Origin: Pseudomonadota bacterium
Lineage (GTDB): Bacteria > Pseudomonadota > Gammaproteobacteria > Burkholderiales > Thiobacillaceae
Direction of reading: 5' to 3'
Assembly: GCA_021821425.1 (NCBI GenBank)
Contig: JAKACL010000064.1
Location: 1 to 12,101, forward strand
DNA: 12,101 nt
In this document: positions 6,778-12,101 of the stretch, piece by piece
Position numbering within the stretch: the stretch's first letter is position 1
Layout: every line of letters begins with the position of its first letter
Program-made: the position numbers and the translations under genes
Notes under the pieces: model-generated
The model's database searches: none
The model's input: the letters and a program-made list of their open reading frames with translations, nothing else
Told to the model about the DNA's origin: nothing

Positions 6778-7465
6778 GTGCTGATAGCCATCGACGTGCC
6801 TGCAGCAGGTTGCGCAGTTGATGTGCGGTGCCGAGATGATTGCGTTGTGCGGCGTCCAGCAGCACCAGCCAGAGTTCGGCGGTGGCATAGGCATCGGCCA
6901 GCGCGCCGTGGCGCGCGTAGACCGCAATGCCGAAATGCGCCAGCCAGTCGTCGAGCTGGCGGCAGTGCGGCGCGGCGTCGGGAAACAGCAGCGGCGCGAC
7001 CACGGCGGCATCGAACCATGGTGCCGCGGTGGATACGCCGAGGTGTTCGCGTTCGGCGCGCTGCAGCACCGCCTGGTCGAACGCCGCGTGAAAGGCCACC
7101 CGCGGCGAGGCGCCGGCGAACTCCAGCCAGTCGAGCAGCGCGCTGTGCGGCGGGTCGCCGGCGCGCTGTTCGCTGGCGCTGATGCCGTGGATCAGAATGT
7201 TGGACTCCGCGGTCGCGTGCGCCTGCGTCAGGCCGACTTCCAGGCTGCTCTCGAGCGCAATCCGGCCGTGTTCGATCGCCACCGCGCCGATCGACAGCAG
7301 CGCGTCGCGCTCTGCATCGAATCCGCCGGTTTCGGTGTCGACCACGCACCAGCGCAGGCCGGCGAGCGGCTGTCTGAGATCGGCTTTTTCGCGGGTCAGC
7401 GCGTCGCGCCGCGCACTGCTCGCCGCATCCAGCGGCGGCAGCGGCCGGGCGAACGGCCAGATCAC
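6773..7465 (-). CDS. DnaQ-like DEDDh 3'-5' exonuclease
   Basis: A 230-residue exonuclease-fold protein expected to remove nucleotides from 3' ends using two metal ions. All five DEDDh residues are present: Asp43 and Glu45 in VVDTETGG (Exo I), Asp130 in HAAFDQAVL (Exo II), and His186 and Asp191 in HGALADAYATAELW (Exo III). A 35-residue N-terminal extension precedes the fold. The GTG start at 7465 is chosen because GTGA overlaps the stop of the DUF294 gene by 4 bp; the same frame continues upstream only as a shadow. It is not the replicative epsilon subunit on context: no polymerase or rnhA neighbour, and it is coupled to DUF294. Stand-alone exonucleases of this type often sit beside DUF294 proteins and VC_2705-type symporters. 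Natural substrate unknown; DNA, RNA or a small nucleotide are all possible. Confidence 0.9.
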   Translation of the reverse strand: MIWPFARPLPPLDAASSARRDALTREKADLRQPLAGLRWCVVDTETGGFDAERDALLSIGAVAIEHGRIALESSLEVGLTQAHATAESNILIHGISASEQRAGDPPHSALLDWLEFAGASPRVAFHAAFDQAVLQRAEREHLGVSTAAPWFDAAVVAPLLFPDAAPHCRQLDDWLAHFGIAVYARHGALADAYATAELWLVLLDAAQRNHLGTAHQLRNLLQARRWLSAH

Positions 7466-9351
7466 AGCTTGTAGTCCATCGCCAGGCGCGCCTGCACCTT
7501 GCGCGCCTGGCGCAGCGCTTCTTTCAGGATGCGGCGGTCGAGCGGATTCAGCGTGTCGGGATCGAGGTGGTTGTCGGGCGTCTGGCGGGCGCGCTGCTGC
7601 CCGTGCTGATGGCGCAGGCGCAGCAGCTGCAGAAAGTGGAACGCGCGATTCCAGTCGGCCAGTTCGGCGTCGGGAATGTTCAGCGCGCGCGCGGCCTCGC
7701 GCAGCCGCTTGGCGGTGTTGGTCTGCGGGCTGCCGGCAGCCAGCGCGAAAATGCGCGCCGCATCGACGAAGGGCATGGCGCCGTTGAGCTTGAGATCGAT
7801 CGTATGCGGATGGGCGTCGTCCTCGGACAGCACGAAGTCGCGCACCAGGCCCAGCGGCGGGCGGTTGCGCAGCGCGTTGCCGGCCATCTGGTGGAGAAAA
7901 CGCGGGTTCCCTTGCGCTGCCCGGTTGAGCCAGGCACGCAGTTCGAGCGCCGGTGCGGCATCGCCGGTCAGCGGACGAAAGTCGAAAAAAATGCTGGCGT
8001 GCAGCAGCGCGTCGGGACTGCCGTGATCGATCCACTGGGTGAACTGCTGCTGCCACTCGGCCAACGACAGGCACCACTTCGGATTGCTCGCCATGATGTC
8101 GCCGCGGCACAGCGGAAAGCCGCAGGCGTCGAGCCGCTTGTTCACCCGCAGCGCAAAGCGCAGCAGCGCCTCGCGCTGGGCGTCGTCGGCCGCCGAAAAA
8201 ATCAGCGCGTTGTCCTGATCGGTCGCAAGCGTCTGCTCCATGCGGCCTTCCGACCCCAGCGCCAGCCAGCACCAGTTCAGCCCGGCCAGTGCGGCGTCGT
8301 GTTCGCTTTCCAGCGTGATCAGCCGCTCGGTGAGGCGGTCGTTGAGACTGGAAATGACCGCGGTGAGGTTTTCCGCGTCCATGCCCTGCGCCAGCAGGCT
8401 GTGCGCTAGATCGCCGATGTCGGTCGCCAGCGCGGGCAGACGGCCGGGGTCGTCGGTGCGGGCAATCGCGGCGGTGATGCCCTCCACCGACAGGCGGCGC
8501 AGCGCGAACACATCCTTTTCGGAAATCACGCCGACCAGCCGGCCGTCGCGCACCAGCGGGATGTGATGGATGCCTTCGCGCGCCATCAGCAGCAGCGCAT
8601 CGGCCACCGGCGCATCGGCCCCGAGGGTTGCCGGCTGCTGCGTCATCACCGCGCTGATCGGCGTGGCGAGCGGCACGCCAGCCAGCGTCACGCGTCCCAA
8701 CACATCCTTCAGCGTAAGGATGCCGATGGGCTGGCCGGCGTCGCCGGTGACCACCACCGAGCCGACGCGGGCACGCTCCATGGCAGCCAGCGCCTCGGCC
8801 AGCGGCGTGGTTGCCAGTGTTGCCAGCGGTGCGCGCCGCACCAGGCTGGCCAGCGGACGCGCAAAGCGGCCGTCGTCGTCGAGCGCCAGCGCGTATTCGG
8901 CCTGCACCGCGCGCTGCGATTCCTCCAGCAGGCTGGCGATGCGCCGGGTGCAGAAATCGTTGAACTCGGGGCTCGTTTCCAGCAGCGCGTGGAAGTCCGC
9001 AGCGGGCAGCAGATAGCAGAAGGTGTCGGTCGCCGCGACGTAGCGGTTGGCGGCGCCGCGTCCGGCAAGCAACGCGCCGAGCGGAAACATTTCTCCGGCG
9101 GCCAGCTGCAGCACGGTCTGCCCGTCCGCGGTGTCGCCGCTTACGGTGCCCTGCTTGACGATGAAAAGCGAATCGGGCGGGGCTTCGGACGGCGCCAGGA
9201 GCGTCGCGTCGCGCGAGTAATAGGCCACCGACAAACGCTGCACCAGCCACAGCACGTCGTCTTCGTGCATGGCGGCAAACGGCGCCTGCTGCCTGAGCGC
9301 GCCGAGCGCGGCGCGGTGCAGGCTGTTGGCGAGCGGCAGCGCGGCGCTCAT
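7462..9351 (-). CDS. Cyclic-nucleotide-fold, CBS and DUF294 nucleotidyltransferase-like protein
   Basis: A 629-residue soluble signalling protein (COG2905 type). Domains in order: a cNMP-binding fold (about 25-145); two CBS motifs (about 175-285, which commonly sense adenine nucleotides) with VGSVVVTGDAGQPIGILTLKD and HHIPLVRDGRLVGVISEKD; a DUF294 nucleotidyltransferase-like domain (about 310-450); and a helical DUF294 C-terminal domain (about 480-625). The nucleotidyltransferase signature is intact: Gly366-Ser367 and Asp378-x-Asp380 in GSEGRMEQTLATDQDNAL, like the GlnD/GlnE superfamily. The phosphate-binding cassette reads GEMFPLGALLAGR, which departs from the classical cAMP site, so cAMP binding is doubtful. 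ATG 9351 overlaps the stop of a 45-codon ORF (ATGA) and lacks its own clear ribosome-binding site, so it probably depends on coupling. It may modify or regulate the downstream symporter, by inference only. Confidence 0.92.
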   Translation of the reverse strand: MSAALPLANSLHRAALGALRQQAPFAAMHEDDVLWLVQRLSVAYYSRDATLLAPSEAPPDSLFIVKQGTVSGDTADGQTVLQLAAGEMFPLGALLAGRGAANRYVAATDTFCYLLPAADFHALLETSPEFNDFCTRRIASLLEESQRAVQAEYALALDDDGRFARPLASLVRRAPLATLATTPLAEALAAMERARVGSVVVTGDAGQPIGILTLKDVLGRVTLAGVPLATPISAVMTQQPATLGADAPVADALLLMAREGIHHIPLVRDGRLVGVISEKDVFALRRLSVEGITAAIARTDDPGRLPALATDIGDLAHSLLAQGMDAENLTAVISSLNDRLTERLITLESEHDAALAGLNWCWLALGSEGRMEQTLATDQDNALIFSAADDAQREALLRFALRVNKRLDACGFPLCRGDIMASNPKWCLSLAEWQQQFTQWIDHGSPDALLHASIFFDFRPLTGDAAPALELRAWLNRAAQGNPRFLHQMAGNALRNRPPLGLVRDFVLSEDDAHPHTIDLKLNGAMPFVDAARIFALAAGSPQTNTAKRLREAARALNIPDAELADWNRAFHFLQLLRLRHQHGQQRARQTPDNHLDPDTLNPLDRRILKEALRQARKVQARLAMDYKL

Positions 9352-9485
9352 GTGCGCGGCGCCGTGCCGGCGTTCAGCCAGGTTGCCGCACTGGCGCGCG
9401 CGACATGGCCGAGCGCGCGCATGCGTTCCAGCCAGCGGCGATGCTGGCGGAGACTGCGGGCGTATTCGCGTGTGGCACGTTGCAT
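9348..9485 (-). CDS. Small basic 45-residue protein, leader of the DUF294 operon
   Basis: A short ORF starting at ATG 9485 with GGGAG about 7 bases upstream, the only good ribosome-binding site before the DUF294 gene. It ends in an ATGA overlap with that gene. The product is rich in Arg and Ala (ATREYARSLRQHRRWLERMRAL), probably one amphipathic basic helix, with no signal or membrane segment. I do not recognise a family. It may be a functional small protein or simply a translational leader that delivers ribosomes to the DUF294 start. Position and coupling support translation; conservation is unknown. Confidence 0.55.
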   Translation of the reverse strand: MQRATREYARSLRQHRRWLERMRALGHVARASAATWLNAGTAPRT

Positions 9486-9508
9486 GGCGGCTCTCCCAGT
9501 TGCCAAAA

Positions 9509-9514
9509 ATAATA
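9509..9514 (-). promoter_or_regulatory. Possible -10 box for the DUF294-exonuclease operon
   Basis: TATTAT on the minus strand (5 of 6 to consensus) lies 23 bp before the small ORF's start and after the groESL terminator, where a promoter is needed. No good -35 box is visible at 16-18 bp. Confidence 0.3.
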
Positions 9515-9527
9515 GCCGAACTGAATG

Positions 9528-9556
9528 AAAAAGCCCCGCACGAGGCGGGGCTTTTT
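9528..9556. terminator. Terminator of groESL (bidirectional hairpin)
   Basis: AAAAAGCCCCGC pairs with GCGGGGCTTTTT around a 5-base loop (9528-9539 with 9545-9556). On the minus strand the U-tract follows the stem, 57 bp past the groEL stop. It insulates the heat-shock operon from the DUF294 operon on the same strand. Confidence 0.93.
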
Positions 9557-9613
9557 GCTGGGCCGTCTTTTGGCACACGGGTGAAACCGTGCGGCAAAAC
9601 GCGGAAGCGTCGC

Positions 9614-11308
<1,695 letters not shown>

Positions 11309-11322
11309 TTACTGAAAAGCGA

Positions 11323-11613
11323 TTACTTCTCGACCACGCCCATGATGTCTTCTTCGCGCATCACCAGCAGCTCCTCGCCCTCGACCTTGACGGCCTGGCC
11401 GGCGTATTTGCCGAACAGCACGCGGTCGCCGACTTTCACGTCCAGCGGGATCAGCTTGCCCTGGTCGTCTTTCTTGCCGGCGCCGACGGCGATCACTTCA
11501 CCCTGATCGGGCTTCTCGGTGGCGGTGTCGGGGATGACGATTCCGGAAGCGGTCTTGCGCTCTTCTTCCATGCGCTTGACAATCACTCGGTCGTGCAGAG
11601 GACGGATTTTCAT
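11323..11613 (-). CDS. groES: Co-chaperonin GroES (10 kDa)
   Basis: A 96-residue co-chaperonin that caps the GroEL ring as a heptamer. It starts [14 protein letters not shown]. The mobile loop at about residues 16-33 ([16 protein letters not shown]) carries the hydrophobic Ile-Val-Ile tripeptide that binds Gro[13 protein letters not shown] and the C-terminal [10 protein letters not shown] are typical. GGAGA lies 7 bases before the ATG. First gene of the operon, behind a roughly 100-base leader containing CIRCE and a small hairpin. Confidence 0.99.
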   Translation of the reverse strand: MKIRPLHDRVIVKRMEEERKTASGIVIPDTATEKPDQGEVIAVGAGKKDDQGKLIPLDVKVGDRVLFGKYAGQAVKVEGEELLVMREEDIMGVVEK

Positions 11614-11646
11614 TGCAAAGTCTCCATTGCGGTAACGTTGATAACC

Positions 11647-11662
11647 GGCAGCGTTTGCTGCC
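11647..11662 (-). other. Stem-loop in the groES leader
   Basis: GGCAGC and GCTGCC form a perfect 6-bp stem with a 4-base loop, 33 bases upstream of the groES start and between CIRCE and the ribosome-binding site. It does not cover the ribosome-binding site. It may stabilise the mRNA or may be incidental. Confidence 0.4.
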
Positions 11663-11691
11663 CGAAAAGTAGAGAAGCGGCGGGCGCGTTG

Positions 11692-11718
11692 TTAGCACTC
11701 GCCGCTGTCGAGTGCTAA
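11692..11718. promoter_or_regulatory. CIRCE element (HrcA operator)
   Basis: TTAGCACTC (11692-11700), nine bases, GAGTGCTAA (11710-11718): an exact match to the classical CIRCE inverted repeat bound by the HrcA repressor. Its outer edge touches the groE -10 box, so bound HrcA would block transcription start. The element also lies 32 bp upstream of the divergent bioA start. Confidence 0.98.
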
Positions 11719-11747
11719 TAGTAGGGGCGCAAGGTGACAATTTCAAG
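11718..11747 (-). promoter_or_regulatory. Overlapping sigma-32 and sigma-70 promoter of groESL
   Basis: Minus strand. Sigma-32 reading: CTTGAAA (11747-11741), 13 bp, CCCCTACT (11727-11720), close to the heat-shock consensus. Sigma-70 reading: TTGAAA (11746-11741), 17 bp, TACTAT (11723-11718), each box 5 of 6 to consensus. Both would start near 11711, inside CIRCE. This gives basal, heat-shock and HrcA control at one site. Confidence 0.88.
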
Positions 11748-11750
11748 TCC

Positions 11751-12101
11751 ATGGACGATCTTTTAAGCCGCACCCGTGCCGCCGTCTGGCACCCCTGCAC
11801 CCAGATGAAGCAGCTGGAAGCCGCGCCGCCGCTTGCGATCGCGCGCGGCGAGGGGCCGTGGCTGATCGATCCGGACGGGCGGCGCTACCTGGACGCGATT
11901 TCAAGCTGGTGGGTCAACTTGTTTGGCCATTGCAATCCGCGCATCAATGCCGCCATCACCGACCAGCTCGGAAAAATCGAGCATGTGATGCTCGCCGGTG
12001 CCACCCACGAACCTGTGGTGGCACTGTCGGAGCGGCTGGCTGCTCTGACCGGGCTGGGGCACGCTTTCTATGGCTCGGACGGCGCCTCGGCCAAGATCGG
12101 A
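11751..12101 (+). CDS. bioA: Adenosylmethionine-8-amino-7-oxononanoate aminotransferase BioA (partial, 3' missing)
   Basis: PLP enzyme of biotin synthesis that converts 8-amino-7-oxononanoate to 7,8-diaminononanoate, normally with S-adenosylmethionine as amino donor; cytoplasmic. Only about 114 genuine N-terminal residues are present of the usual 430-450. The final Lys-Ile-Gly is read through adapter sequence. BioA features are VWHPCTQM (12-19), DGRRYLDAISSWWVNLFGH (42-60) with the substrate-site Trp-Trp, the EHVMLAGATHEP block (77-88), and GSDGASA, the start of the PLP phosphate loop. At the position of E. coli Tyr17 (WHPYT) this protein has Cys16. ATG 11751 is preceded by AGGTGA 12 bases away, a rather long spacing. 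It diverges from groES, with a start only 3 bp from the groE -35 box, so its own promoter must lie across CIRCE or the groE promoter. Confidence 0.93.
   Translation, partial: MDDLLSRTRAAVWHPCTQMKQLEAAPPLAIARGEGPWLIDPDGRRYLDAISSWWVNLFGHCNPRINAAITDQLGKIEHVMLAGATHEPVVALSERLAALTGLGHAFYGSDGASAKIG
12094..12101. other. Probable Illumina adapter remnant at right contig end
   Basis: The last eight bases, AGATCGGA, equal the start of the Illumina adapter (AGATCGGAAGAGC). In the bioA frame the code changes here from a good BioA match (GASA) to Lys-Ile-Gly, where the family usually has Val-Glu-Ile or Thr-Glu-Ile followed by Ala. Real sequence probably ends at 12093. Confidence 0.85.

Noticed and set aside
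6773..7465. The exonuclease as DnaQ, the replicative proofreading subunit
   Set aside because: DEDDh motifs alone do not identify epsilon; it has a different N-terminal extension and lies in a DUF294/symporter neighbourhood.
7466..9250. A long N-terminal extension of the exonuclease in the same frame
   Set aside because: It is the shadow frame of the DUF294 gene, Arg/Ala/Gly-rich with no domains. The GTG at 7465 overlapping the DUF294 stop is the sensible start.
9352..9597. In-frame extension of the DUF294 protein to a start at 9597
   Set aside because: It would run through the groESL terminator hairpin and encodes low-complexity sequence; the ATG at 9351 begins the family-like N-terminus and overlaps the small ORF stop.

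Overview
This is a GC-rich 12.1 kb window from a proteobacterial chromosome, most likely a betaproteobacterium. The grounds are the groESL promoter, which combines a sigma-32/sigma-70 core with a perfect CIRCE element, the FcbT-type TRAP transporter, and the paired DUF4212/VC_2705-type symporter with its DUF294 and exonuclease neighbours. I cannot name the genus. Both ends of the window match Illumina adapter sequence (CCGATCT at 1-7, AGATCGGA at 12094-12101). The window therefore looks like a complete short-read contig, and the terminal residues of the two edge genes are artefacts.

Layout, left to right. (1) 8-2871, minus strand: a TRAP transporter operon in the order dctP (Tat-exported binding protein), dctQ, dctM (cut at the left edge). 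A terminator-like hairpin lies between dctP and dctQ, and dctQ/dctM overlap by 4 bp. (2) 3040-3205, minus: a single tRNA-Phe(GAA) gene with encoded CCA, its own promoter and its own terminator. (3) 3228-4206: a divergent pair, a 99-residue membrane protein (minus) and a five-repeat TPR protein (plus), separated by 67 bp that contain a perfect 8-bp inverted repeat. A bidirectional terminator follows at 4227-4254. (4) 4289-9485, minus: five co-directional genes, in transcription order a 45-codon ORF, a cyclic-nucleotide-fold/CBS/DUF294 nucleotidyltransferase-like protein, a DEDDh exonuclease, a DUF4212 small subunit and a sodium:solute symporter. The first three are chained by ATGA and GTGA start/stop overlaps. 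A 107-bp gap with two dyads separates them from the symporter pair. (5) 9528-9556: a bidirectional terminator. (6) 9614-11747, minus: groES-groEL under an overlapping sigma-32/sigma-70 promoter and CIRCE. (7) 11751-12093, plus: the 5' part of bioA, which begins 3 bp beyond the groE -35 box.

Functionally the window is mostly housekeeping (chaperonin, biotin synthesis, tRNA) plus two carboxylate-type uptake systems. No mobile element, CRISPR array or phage gene was seen. The least understood part is region 4. A sensor/nucleotidyltransferase-like protein and a DnaQ-type exonuclease are translationally coupled and lie directly upstream of a two-subunit sodium symporter. That symporter carries a roughly 130-residue hydrophilic central insertion and an EF-hand-like loop. 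The association suggests post-translational or nucleotide-based control of uptake, but this is inference.
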